Source of the DNA: Saccharothrix sp. ALI-22-I
GTDB taxonomy: Bacteria; Actinomycetota; Actinomycetes; Mycobacteriales; Pseudonocardiaceae
Length of the DNA stretch: 64,000 bases
Direction of reading: 5' to 3'
NCBI RefSeq assembly: GCF_001984175.1
Contig: NZ_MTQP01000069.1
Span: 620,001-684,000 of the forward strand
Shown here: positions 53,474 to 61,694 of the stretch, piece after piece
How the letters are laid out: every line of letters starts with the position of its first letter
Numbering within the stretch: the first letter of the stretch is position 1
Made by a program: the position numbers and the translations under genes
The notes under the pieces: model-generated
Told to the model about the DNA's origin: nothing
Database searches by the model: none
What the model saw: the letters and a program-made list of their open reading frames with translations, nothing else

Positions 53474-54345
53474 GCCCGGCTCCCGAACTTCGACACCCGC
53501 AGGTACAGGATCGAGAAGAACAGCAGGATGAGGAACCCGGCGATGGTGAGCGCCGAGCCGTACCCGAAGTTGTGCGAGTCGACGGCCTGCCTGGCGACGT
53601 ACAGCGGCAGCGTCGTGGTCTGGTTTGCCGGGCCGCCGCCGGTGAGTGTGTAGATGAGGTCGACGTTGTTGAACTCCCACACCGCGCGGAGCAGCGTCGA
53701 CAGGATGATCGCGTCTTTGAGGTGCGGCAGGGTGACGCTGGTGAAGCGCCGCCACCGGCTGGCGCCGTCCACGGACGCCGCCTCGTAGAGGTCCTTGGGG
53801 ATGCTCTGGAGGTCGGCGAGGAGCAGGATCGCGAAGAACGGGACACCGCGCCACAGTTCGGTGACGACGAGGGCGTCGAACACCGTGTCGGGGTTGCCGA
53901 GCACCGAGGTGCCCGGCGTGCCGATGCCCAGCTTGGAGAGTTCCTGGAAGATGCCGGTGGACGGGTTGAGCAGCAGGATCCAGATGCCCGTGGTGAGCAC
54001 GCCGGACACCGCCCACGGCGAGAACACCAGTGCCCGCGCCATGCCGCGGCCGATGAACGTCTCGTTCACGATCAGCGCCAGGATCAGGCCGAGCAGCAGT
54101 TGCAGTCCGACTTCGACGAACACCCACTTGGCGCTGAACGCCAGGCTCTGCCAGAACAGCGGGTCGTCGAACAGCATCTGCTTGAAGTTGTCCAGCCCCG
54201 CGAACCCGTTCTTCCACGGCTGCGTGACGTTGTACCGCTGGAGGCTGTAGTAGACGACGCTCCCGATCGGGTAGACCAGGAAGACCGCCATCAGCACCAG
54301 CGTCGGTGCGATCAGCGCATAAGGCGCCCACGTGCGAGTCCTCAT
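53470..54345 (-). CDS. ABC transporter permease (MalF type) of pectin operon
   Basis: The 291-residue membrane protein has six hydrophobic segments. It begins WAPYALIAPTLVLMAVFLVY and has a first periplasmic loop YNVTQPWKNGFAGLDNFKQM. FSPWAVSGVLTTGIWILLLN and the EAA-type loop DLYEAASVDGASRWRRFTSV follow, then TLPHLKDAIILSTL. These are CUT1 MalF-like features. ATG 54345 overlaps the stop of the pectinase fusion (ATGA), so the secreted enzyme and importer are translationally coupled. Confidence 0.95.
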   Translation of the reverse strand: MRTRTWAPYALIAPTLVLMAVFLVYPIGSVVYYSLQRYNVTQPWKNGFAGLDNFKQMLFDDPLFWQSLAFSAKWVFVEVGLQLLLGLILALIVNETFIGRGMARALVFSPWAVSGVLTTGIWILLLNPSTGIFQELSKLGIGTPGTSVLGNPDTVFDALVVTELWRGVPFFAILLLADLQSIPKDLYEAASVDGASRWRRFTSVTLPHLKDAIILSTLLRAVWEFNNVDLIYTLTGGGPANQTTTLPLYVARQAVDSHNFGYGSALTIAGFLILLFFSILYLRVSKFGSRA

Positions 54346-56507
54346 GCGGGGTTCCAGTCGCCGAGGTACGCGCGGAGGGTGTGCTGGGCGGCTTGTTCGG
54401 CCGTGAGCAGCGGACGGTCGACGCCTGCTGTGGCGCCCGCGCCGGAGTTGCGGAACTCGGCGAACCGGGCGTCGCGCCAGGAGAAGCCGGACATGTCGGT
54501 CCACGGCGCGGTCTTCACGGCGGCGGGCAGCTTCGTGTCGCGGATGACGACGGACGCGATGGCGTCCGGGTCGCCGCCGGGGTGCCACGGCCGTCCCAGG
54601 TAGAAGGTGCCCGCGGGCGCGTCGCTCACGATCGTGGAGTTCATGATCAGGAAGCCGTGGGGGTTGTCCCGGCGCGTGCTGGCGGCCGTGATGTAGCCGT
54701 TGGGGTCGCGGTCCCGGTTCAGCGCCGTGATGGTGACCTGGTCGAACACCGCGGTGGCGCGGCCGAAGATGAAGTCGACGTCGCCGACGATCTCGCCGCC
54801 CCGGTAGTACTGGCGGGCCTTCGTCCCCACGGCGCGCGTGTCGGCGTACAGGGTGTCCTGGTGCCCGAGGAACCGGACGCGGTCGTAGTACTGCCGGTCG
54901 CCCGTGGCCTTCACCGCGACGGCTTGCGTGCCGGTGATCTCGGGGTGCGCGGCCCGGTCGAACGAGTTGCTGAACGTCAGGTCGCGGGCGACGAACCCGT
55001 CCGCCTCGATCGTCGCGGTGGCCGACCCGGTAGTCCCGTAGGTGGTGCCGTCGGGCTTCTTGGTGCCGTTGGCGTTGTCGTAGTCGATGACGACGTCCCG
55101 CGCGTTGCCGGTGGAGCCCTTCAGCAGCAGGTCCGGCTTGGTGCGGGGCACCCGGATGACCTCGCGGTACACGCCCTTGCCGATGGTGATGGTCGTGCCC
55201 GGCGGCGCGGCGTCGATCGCGGCCTGCACGGTGTCGAAGTCGGTGCCCTTGGCCACGTGGTACCGCTCGCGCTCCTGCGCGCCCGCCTTGAGGTTCTTGA
55301 TCCGCGAGGCCGGTTCCAGACCGCGGTTCAGCGTGGGCGTCCAGCCGGCGTCGCCGGAGAGCTGCTTGGTCGGGTTGGCCGCGTTGAACGCGTCGAGCGC
55401 GTCGACCGGCTTCCCGTCCACGAGCGTGCCGACCTCGGTGATCGCGGTGCCGCTCCAGTTGTAGATGAGCTTGTCGACCGAACCTCCGTTGCCCAGCTTG
55501 ACGTAGTTGTTCTCCACGTAGAGCGCGGACTGCACGCCGACGCCCCACGCGTAGACGAACGACGGCCCCGGCTCGTAGAGGTTGTTGTAGACGTGCACCT
55601 GGCCGAACCTGACCCGCGGCAGCCGCTCCTCGACGTTGCGGAACACGTTGTGGTGTATCGAGACGCGCAGCTTGCCGGGGTCGACGGTGGAGGTGTTGGA
55701 CCCGCCGATCAGCATCGTCTTGCCGTGGTCCTCGAACCGGTTGTACGACACGGTGACGAGGTCGGCGCCGGCGGTGATGTCCAGGGCGCCGTCGTGCATC
55801 TGGAACGGGCGGTCGAAGTACTTCGGGAGCTCACTGTCCGGGTACGGCTGGTCGGTGAACGTGACGTGGTCGACCCAGACGTTGGTGCTCCCGCCCATCA
55901 CCCACACCGAGTCGTAGAGGGAGTTCCAGTTGCCGACCACGTCTTCGGTCGGGTTCCACTGGGGGAAGCAGTCGCGGGTGTCCCGCATGGTGAGGTTGCG
56001 GATGATCACGTTGTGCGCGCCGTTGAGGCGCAGGTTCGCGCCGGTGATGCCCGCGCCCTTGCCGTCGCCGACGATTGTGGTGTCACTGCCGATGTCGAAC
56101 CGGATGGCCTCGGTCTGCTTGGCCGCGGATGCCGCACGGGCGTCCTCCAAAGGGCCGCTCGGCCTCCTGTCACGCCCCCAAACAGCGGGATCGTATGCCG
56201 CCAAGTAGCCCGCAAGGGTATAGCCGTCCGTCGCGTAGGAAGAACAATCCTCGCGCACGTCGATGACTCCGCGCACTTTGATGATGCGCGGCGCGGGGGC
56301 GGCGAGAGCGGCCCGCAATTCCGCCTCAGTGCGCACGACGTGAATCGTCGTGGCAGCGGACCCGCCGGTGGTCCCGGTGCCGCTCGACGCCCAGCCGTCA
56401 CCTGCCTGAAGCACCTGTTTGCCCAGGTCATCGCTTGCGTGCGCGGGTACCGCCGCGACCACGCCGAGGGCGCATGAAAGCACGAGCGCAGAACTCAGTA
56501 TCCGCAT
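54342..56507 (-). CDS. Secreted PL1 pectate lyase-CE8 pectin methylesterase fusion
   Basis: The 721-residue exported protein has a signal peptide ending VPAHA. The PL1 domain (about 30-400) carries ANLRLNGAHNVIIRNLTMRD, VWVDHVTFTDQPYPD, DGALDITAGADLVTVSYNRF, EDHGKTMLIGGSNT and EERLPRVRFGQVHVYNNLY. From about 417 a CE8 pectin methylesterase follows (GTDFDTVQAAIDAAPPG, GTQAVAVKATGDRQYYDRVR, FLGHQDTLYADTRA, GEIVGDVDFIFGRA, FYLGRPWHPGGD) with both catalytic Asp and the Arg present. One polypeptide could de-esterify and cleave pectin. ATG 56507 has a weak upstream GGAAGG. It heads the pectin operon. Confidence 0.96.
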   Translation of the reverse strand: MRILSSALVLSCALGVVAAVPAHASDDLGKQVLQAGDGWASSGTGTTGGSAATTIHVVRTEAELRAALAAPAPRIIKVRGVIDVREDCSSYATDGYTLAGYLAAYDPAVWGRDRRPSGPLEDARAASAAKQTEAIRFDIGSDTTIVGDGKGAGITGANLRLNGAHNVIIRNLTMRDTRDCFPQWNPTEDVVGNWNSLYDSVWVMGGSTNVWVDHVTFTDQPYPDSELPKYFDRPFQMHDGALDITAGADLVTVSYNRFEDHGKTMLIGGSNTSTVDPGKLRVSIHHNVFRNVEERLPRVRFGQVHVYNNLYEPGPSFVYAWGVGVQSALYVENNYVKLGNGGSVDKLIYNWSGTAITEVGTLVDGKPVDALDAFNAANPTKQLSGDAGWTPTLNRGLEPASRIKNLKAGAQERERYHVAKGTDFDTVQAAIDAAPPGTTITIGKGVYREVIRVPRTKPDLLLKGSTGNARDVVIDYDNANGTKKPDGTTYGTTGSATATIEADGFVARDLTFSNSFDRAAHPEITGTQAVAVKATGDRQYYDRVRFLGHQDTLYADTRAVGTKARQYYRGGEIVGDVDFIFGRATAVFDQVTITALNRDRDPNGYITAASTRRDNPHGFLIMNSTIVSDAPAGTFYLGRPWHPGGDPDAIASVVIRDTKLPAAVKTAPWTDMSGFSWRDARFAEFRNSGAGATAGVDRPLLTAEQAAQHTLRAYLGDWNPA

Positions 56508-56533
56508 GGCGAGGAGCCTTCCCCGGCGAGATA

Positions 56534-56600
56534 GTTCATATTTGTGAACACTATCCAGAAGTGCGAACAGAGTATTACGAAAATGTCCGCCGCACGTCAA
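56534..56600 (-). promoter_or_regulatory. Promoter and operator of the pectin operon
   Basis: On the minus strand, TTGACG (56595-56600), a 17-base spacer and TAATAC (56572-56577) form a near-consensus promoter. Just downstream, at 56534-56549, the inverted repeat GTTCA-TATTTG-TGAAC lies about 15-30 bases after the expected start, where a repressor could block elongation. The cognate regulator is not obvious. Confidence 0.7.
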
Positions 56601-56648
56601 CGACGTAACTCCGTTCGATCGTCGTTCGACAGTGTTGTTCGACGATTC

Positions 56649-56671
56649 GTCGAATTCGAATCGAATTCGAC
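56649..56671. repeat. 23-bp palindrome with doubled TCGAATTCGA
   Basis: GTCGAATTCGA (56649-56659) and TCGAATTCGAC (56661-56671) are perfect inverted arms around one A. Each arm also contains the palindrome TCGAATTCGA, so it is repeated in tandem. Further TTCGA-type motifs occur at 56610-56650. It lies upstream of the pectin promoter and downstream of the TPR gene and may be a regulator site. Confidence 0.85.
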
Positions 56672-56714
56672 GCCGGGCACTACTCCGACCGGCGTGACAC
56701 CGGTGGGACGGCGG

Positions 56715-57662
56715 TCAGAGCGCGGGCGTGAAGGCGGCGATCCTGTCCGACAACGTCCGGGCGTGCGGGTCGGTCCGGTAGCGGTCGGCCAGCCGGCGCA
56801 ACGGCGTCAGTCGGTCGGCGACGCGGGTCGAGCCGACCTCGCCCGCCGCCGCCAACGCCTGCCCGCCCACTTCGGCGGCGTGGTCGAAGTCGTGCTCCAC
56901 CAAGTGGTTCGTGGCCAGTGCCACGAGGCTGAACGCGCGGCTGCGGGCCATCTCGTCCGGATAGCCCCGCACGGCGGTGGTCAGCGTGTCGATCGCCGTC
57001 GCGCTGTGCGCCGGGTTCACCGTCCGGGCCAACTCGGTCAGCACCACGCCGGTCAACCCGCACAGGTCCGACTCGTCGAAGAAGCGCGCCCACCCGGGTA
57101 CCGGGCCGGACGGCACGCGGGCGAAACCGTCGTGCGCCAGGTTCAGCAGCCGCATCGCCTCGCACTGGTTCCCCAACCCCGCGTGCGCCCACGCCTGGTT
57201 GGCCTGCAGCAGCGCGACCGCCCGCCGCGACCCCGCCCGGCGGGCCGCGACCAGCCCGCGTTCGAACATCTCCAACGCCTCCCGACACCGGCCGCGGTGC
57301 AGTCGCATCCGGCCGGCGCGGTAGTGGATGTTGGCCTCCAGGTCGTGGTGGCCGGCTTCGACGGCCAGTTCCAGCGCCCGGTCCCAGTGCCGCGCGGCGG
57401 CCTCCTCCAGTCCCGTGTCGAAACACGTCCACGCGGCCAGGTTGTGCACGTCGGCCAACGCGACCAGCAGCCGTTCGCGCACCGCGTCGGTCGCGTCGGC
57501 GTCGAGTAACCGGTCGTGCCACGCGGCGCAGACGACCGCCGAGGCGCGGCACGCGGCACCGCCCTGCCGGTAGTCCAGCCCGCGCAGGCGTTCGGTCTCC
57601 GCTTCCAGGCGGACCACGTCCTCGACACCGATGCGTGCCGGTACGTGTGGGTGTTCGGCCAT
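56715..57662 (-). CDS. TPR-like regulatory protein lacking a DNA-binding domain
   Basis: The 315-residue cytoplasmic protein is made mainly of helical TPR-like repeats: CRASAVVCAAWHDRLLDADA, LVALADVHNLAAWTCFDTGL, ARHWDRALELAVEAGHHDLE, NIHYRAGRMRLHRGRCREAL and DEMARSRAFSLVALATNHLV. This resembles the C-terminal sensor part of streptomycete XRE-TPR regulators. ATG 57662 follows GAGG; an upstream frame start at 57707 lacks support. No helix-turn-helix is encoded, but a divergent, frameshifted XRE gene 89 bp away carries one. They may be partners or a split regulator. Confidence 0.82.
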   Translation of the reverse strand: MAEHPHVPARIGVEDVVRLEAETERLRGLDYRQGGAACRASAVVCAAWHDRLLDADATDAVRERLLVALADVHNLAAWTCFDTGLEEAAARHWDRALELAVEAGHHDLEANIHYRAGRMRLHRGRCREALEMFERGLVAARRAGSRRAVALLQANQAWAHAGLGNQCEAMRLLNLAHDGFARVPSGPVPGWARFFDESDLCGLTGVVLTELARTVNPAHSATAIDTLTTAVRGYPDEMARSRAFSLVALATNHLVEHDFDHAAEVGGQALAAAGEVGSTRVADRLTPLRRLADRYRTDPHARTLSDRIAAFTPAL

Positions 57663-57751
57663 CGCCACACCTCGCAGTTCCAGTAGAGCCGTCGAGGGAC
57701 ACAACACTCAGTTATCAGTGGGGTACCCCACGTGACACCTGTGCCACTCCC

Positions 57752-58074
57752 GTGAGCGTCGGCGCGCGCATTGACCCCCTGCGCCCGAGCCCGCCAGCCG
57801 CACGAAACGACGAGGGACGCCGACCGAGGCCGATCAGCGCGATACTCCCCGAACTCCGGCGCGGACGCGGCCTACCCCAGTACGACCTGGCCGCGGAGCT
57901 GCACGCGGTGTCCGGCAACGTCAGCATCGCCCGGGAGGAGGTCTCCCGCCGGGAGCGGGAAAACGTATTCCCAGACCGTACTGGCGGACCTGGCTGGGCC
58001 GCGTGCTCGGCACGTCCCAGCAGGAACTGGAACAGGCGGCGGCGACAGCCAGGCGCACCCGCGGACGCCATTGA
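57752..58074 (+). pseudogene. XRE-family DNA-binding gene with a one-base deletion
   Basis: A GTG at 57752 opens a frame containing a clear XRE helix-turn-helix (ELRRGRGLPQYDLAAELHAV then REEVSRRER). At the GGG 57957-57959 the frame is lost. Supplying one extra G restores the typical continuation GKRIPRPYWRTWLGRVLGTS, QQELEQAAATARRTRGRH and a TGA at 58074. The 323-nt span is one base short of 108 codons, in agreement. An intact product would be a 107-residue small helix-turn-helix protein. It is divergent from the TPR gene. The lesion may be real or a homopolymer sequencing error. The start is uncertain. Confidence 0.82.
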
Positions 58075-58106
58075 CGGTTACTGGTTCTTACCGTTCTTCA
58101 CGGTGC

Positions 58107-59384
58107 CTATTCTTCCGTCGTGGCCAGCCGGGTCGCGGCCGGCCCGTCCGACCGGTCCAGGCGTGCCGCCGCTCGGCGGTCGAGCCAGTTCAGCCACGGC
58201 GCGGTCATGACCGTGGTGATGATCGCGACCAGCACCAGCACGCTGAACAGCTCCTGGGTGACGATGCCCGCCGCCAGGCCGACGTTGAGCGCGATCAGCT
58301 GCATCAGCCCGCGGGCGTTCATCAGCACGCCGACCCGCAGCGCGTCCGCACTGCTCTCGCCGACCAGTCGCCCGGCCGCCCAGCACGCGCCGAACTTGCC
58401 CGCGATGGCCACCACGACGCACGCGACCGAGAGCAGGAGCAGGCTCGCGGTGAACAGCAGGCCGAACCGGGTGTTGAGCCCGGAGTAGGCGAAGAACAGC
58501 GGCAGGAACACCACCCGGGTGATCGGGCTGATCGCCGCGATCACCCGGTCGGACGCCTCCCCGCGGGGGAAGACGAACCCGACGCAGAACCCGCCGAACA
58601 CCGAGTACAGGCCGATCGAGTCGGTGTACCAGGCCGCGGCGAACAACGCGACGGCGGTGACCAGCACCAGCTGTTCGATCGACGCGCCCGGGCGGCGCAG
58701 CGCGAACGCCAGGCCGCGCTTGCCGATGGTGCCGAGGAACAGCAGGAACAGCAGCGAGCCGCCCGCGGTGATCAGCACGCCGGCGGGGTTGCCGGTGGCC
58801 AGGCCGAGCACGACGGCGAGCAGGATCCAGGCGACGCCGTCGTCCAGCGCGCCGCAGGCCAGCGCGAGTGAGCCGAACCGGGTCTCGGTGAGGCCTCGTT
58901 CGGTGATGATCCGGGCCAGCATCGGGAACGCGGTGATGGCCAACGCGACGCCGACGAACATCGCCGACACGAACACCGGGATGCCGTCGACCAGCACGTC
59001 CACGTGCTCGTGCACCAGCAGCACCAGCGCGATGCCGCCGACCAGCGGCGCGGCCACGCCCGCCAGCGAGATGGCGGGCGCCGAGCGGCCCAGACCGCTC
59101 ACCTTCCGGGAGGCGAACTCGTAGCCCACCTCGAACATGAACGCGACCAGGCCGATGTGGCTGACCACGTACAGCATCGGCCGCACGCTGGGCGGGAACA
59201 GCAGTTCCTGGAGATCCGGGCTGACGAACCCGAGGGCGGACGGGCCCAGCAGGACGCCCGCGATCATCTCGCCGACGACGGGCGGCTGACCGATGCGGCC
59301 CACCGCCGCCCCGACCATCCGGCACACGACGAGCACGACGACGGCGGCGAGGAAGAACCTGGCAGCCGTGGTGGCGATGTCCAT
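58107..59384 (-). CDS. Cation:proton antiporter, CPA2 type
   Basis: The 425-residue membrane protein has about 12 hydrophobic segments. Features of the KefB/NapA-like family are GRIGQPPVVGEMIAGVLLGP, FMFEVGYEF, FVGVALAITAFPMLARIITE, LACGALDDGVAWILLAVVLG (the DD ion-binding pair), FFAYSGLNTRFG and VGVLMNARGLMQLIALNVGL. It exchanges Na or K for protons. ATG 59384 follows GAGG, 10 bp after the P450 stop. It closes the redox operon, which is an unusual neighbour and suggests product export, pH balance or charge compensation for that pathway. Confidence 0.92.
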   Translation of the reverse strand: MDIATTAARFFLAAVVVLVVCRMVGAAVGRIGQPPVVGEMIAGVLLGPSALGFVSPDLQELLFPPSVRPMLYVVSHIGLVAFMFEVGYEFASRKVSGLGRSAPAISLAGVAAPLVGGIALVLLVHEHVDVLVDGIPVFVSAMFVGVALAITAFPMLARIITERGLTETRFGSLALACGALDDGVAWILLAVVLGLATGNPAGVLITAGGSLLFLLFLGTIGKRGLAFALRRPGASIEQLVLVTAVALFAAAWYTDSIGLYSVFGGFCVGFVFPRGEASDRVIAAISPITRVVFLPLFFAYSGLNTRFGLLFTASLLLLSVACVVVAIAGKFGACWAAGRLVGESSADALRVGVLMNARGLMQLIALNVGLAAGIVTQELFSVLVLVAIITTVMTAPWLNWLDRRAAARLDRSDGPAATRLATTEE

Positions 59385-59394
59385 GGGATGCCTC

Positions 59395-60687
59395 TCAGTC
59401 GTGGCGCGGCCCGTGACCCGGCCCATGACTTGGACCGTGACTTGGCTCGTGGTTTGCGAAGTAGCGCCGGCACAGGCCGACGCGGCGGGCGTCCCAGACC
59501 ATGTAGGTGCCCAGCACGAGCTGCACGACCCCGCGCCACACGTCCTCCCAGCGGTCGCGGACCCGGATGTAGAGCAGCAGCGCGCGTGGCGGCCGGGCGC
59601 CGCGCGGCACCAGGGCGCAAGGCCCGCGGTTGGGCAACGACCGGGTGTGCGCGGCCGTGGAGTGCACCGCGAAGCGGGTCAGCACCTCACGGGCCACCGC
59701 CCGCATCGCGATCGGCGCGATCACCCGCGCCGGGCACGGCCGGTTGCCCGTGACGCCGAACGGGATGTTCCCGCCCGACCGGTGGAACGACGGGTAGTCG
59801 AAGCACAGCACCGAGCCCTTGGGGATCGAGCCGCCGTCGATCGGGATGTCGGCGCTGGTGATCCGGTGCGCGATGCCGAACAGCGGGAACCGGCGGAACG
59901 CCTCGTCCATCACCTCGTCCACCAGCCCGTCCTCGCCGTCGGCGATGCGCTGCTGGATGTCCGGCCGCTGGGCCACGACGAGCAGCAGGTGGGCCATCGC
60001 CTCCGACGACTGCACCACGGCGGTGTTGAAGAACGTGCCCTGGAGGTACCACGCCTTTTCCTGGGCGTCGAACGTGGTGGGCAGTGCGTGCGGCACGGTG
60101 TCGATCCGGTCCAGCAGGAACCTGGTCAGCCGCTCACGGCGGTCCATGTGCCGCAGGCTGGTGCACTTGAGCGCGGAGACCACGTCGTCGGCGTTGGCGA
60201 CGATCAGGTCGCGCGCCTCCGGTGGGCACTTCTCGGCGAAGACCAATTCGTGGTTGAACTCCGCCCAGATCGGCATCATCAGGTCCCGCAGGCGGACCAG
60301 CCTCCGGGTGCCGAGCCCGTCGAGGACCCTCCGGGTGCACTCGGTGGCGAGCCGGTCGGCGTCCGCCATGCCGTGCGCCAGCACGCGCCGGGTGGTGCGG
60401 GCGACGTCGTCGTAGCGCGGCCCGGGTTCCAGGTGCTCCTGGTGCACCTGCGGTCCGGGCGCGAGCCAGTACCAGAACAGGTCTGACAGGGCCGCGCCGC
60501 GACTGCGCCCGTTGGCCGCGGGGTGCTCGTAGACGCGGCGGAAATCGGCCAACCCCACCAGGTCGCCGGGCACCGGGATGCCCTCGTCGCCGTTGATCCG
60601 GGCGAAGATCCGGGTCCGGAGCGCGACGACGGCGTTCGGCAGCCAGAACGGCAGGCTGCCCAGCACGAGGACGGCCAGCGGGATCAC
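59395..60687 (-). CDS. Membrane-anchored cytochrome P450-like protein
   Basis: The 430-residue protein has an N-terminal hydrophobic anchor (IPLAVLVLGSLPFWLP). P450 features are an ExxR motif in DEAFRRFPLFG and the heme-thiolate loop in NIPFGVTGNRPCPARVIAPI (Cys318), with one more residue between Phe and Cys than the canonical FGxGxRxC. The I-helix region is probably FFNTAVVQSSEAMAHLLLVV. The C-terminus adds a long tail and ends with a His-Gly-Pro-rich stretch (HEPSHGPSHGPGHGPRHD). GTG 60687 overlaps the oxidase stop by 4 bp. The substrate is unknown. A redox partner is not encoded here. Confidence 0.82.
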   Translation of the reverse strand: MIPLAVLVLGSLPFWLPNAVVALRTRIFARINGDEGIPVPGDLVGLADFRRVYEHPAANGRSRGAALSDLFWYWLAPGPQVHQEHLEPGPRYDDVARTTRRVLAHGMADADRLATECTRRVLDGLGTRRLVRLRDLMMPIWAEFNHELVFAEKCPPEARDLIVANADDVVSALKCTSLRHMDRRERLTRFLLDRIDTVPHALPTTFDAQEKAWYLQGTFFNTAVVQSSEAMAHLLLVVAQRPDIQQRIADGEDGLVDEVMDEAFRRFPLFGIAHRITSADIPIDGGSIPKGSVLCFDYPSFHRSGGNIPFGVTGNRPCPARVIAPIAMRAVAREVLTRFAVHSTAAHTRSLPNRGPCALVPRGARPPRALLLYIRVRDRWEDVWRGVVQLVLGTYMVWDARRVGLCRRYFANHEPSHGPSHGPGHGPRHD

Positions 60688-61694
60688 CACCGGATCACGT
60701 CCTCGGTCAGGGCCGCGGGCGTGTCGTAGCCGCACAGCGCCAGCGCCCGCACCAGCTCCGCGCGCAGGGCCTCCAGCACCTGCTCGACCCCCTTCTCCCC
60801 GTCCACGGCCAGCCCCCACAGCACCGGCCGGCCGACACCGACCGCGGTCGCGCCCAACGCGCACGCCTTGAGCACGTCCGTGCCGCGCCGGACACCGCCG
60901 TCCACCAGCACCGGCACTCGCCCGTCGACCGCGCGGACCACGGCGGGCAGCAGCTCCACCGTCGCCGGGACGGTGTCGAGCTGGCGGCCCCCGTGGTTGG
61001 ACACGATCACCCCCGCCACGCCGTGCTCGACCGCCAGCACGGCGTCGTCGGGGTGGACGATTCCCTTGAGCAGCAACGGCAACCGGGTCGTGGCGCGCAG
61101 TTCGTCCACGTCCGGCCAGGACAGGCCGGGGTCGAACCCGATCGGCCGGATCACGCCGTCCGCGTCGCGCATGTTCTCGCAGCGCAGCCCGTCCGGCAGG
61201 TCGGTGAACCCGTTGCGCAGGTCCCGTTCCCGGTTGCCGAACACCGGCGAGTCCACGGTGAGCACCAACGCCCGGCAGCCCGCCCGCTCGGCCCGCCGCA
61301 CCACGTGCCCGGTGAACTCCCGGTCCGGCTGCGCGTAGAGCTGGAACCACACGTCCGCGCCGGTCTCGGTGACCGACTCGATCGGCGTGGTCGCGGCCAT
61401 GCTCGCGATCAGCACCACGCCCGCCCGTGCCGCCGCCCTCGCCGTGGCCACCTCGCCGTCCGGGTGCGCCAACCGGTGGAACGCGGTGGGCGCGACCACC
61501 ACCGGCATCGACTGCCCACGACCCAGGAGTCCGGTGTGGACGGTCGGGGTGCCGCCCGCGCGCAGCACTCTTGGCACCAGACCGATCCGCGCGTAAGCCT
61601 CCTCGTTCGCGCGGACCGTGTGCTCGTCGTCCGCCCCGCCCTCGAAGAAGTCGAACACGGCCGGGTCGAGGCGTTGCCTGGCCAGTTCCCTCAT
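60684..61694 (-). CDS. FMN-dependent alpha-hydroxy-acid oxidase/dehydrogenase
   Basis: The 336-residue enzyme has a TIM barrel with LDPAVFDFFEGGADDEHTVR at the start, VVVAPTAFHRLAHPDGEVAT, FQLYAQPDREFTGHVVRRAE, LPLLLKGIVHPDDAVLAVEH with the FMN Lys, IVSNHGGRQLDTVPATVELL containing the active-site His and Arg, and VLVDGGVRRGTDVLKACALG. It oxidises an L-2-hydroxy acid (lactate, glycolate or mandelate-like). ATG 61694 overlaps the flavin monooxygenase stop (ATGA), and its own stop overlaps the P450 start (GTGA). The real substrate is unknown. Confidence 0.93.
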   Translation of the reverse strand: MRELARQRLDPAVFDFFEGGADDEHTVRANEEAYARIGLVPRVLRAGGTPTVHTGLLGRGQSMPVVVAPTAFHRLAHPDGEVATARAAARAGVVLIASMAATTPIESVTETGADVWFQLYAQPDREFTGHVVRRAERAGCRALVLTVDSPVFGNRERDLRNGFTDLPDGLRCENMRDADGVIRPIGFDPGLSWPDVDELRATTRLPLLLKGIVHPDDAVLAVEHGVAGVIVSNHGGRQLDTVPATVELLPAVVRAVDGRVPVLVDGGVRRGTDVLKACALGATAVGVGRPVLWGLAVDGEKGVEQVLEALRAELVRALALCGYDTPAALTEDVIRW

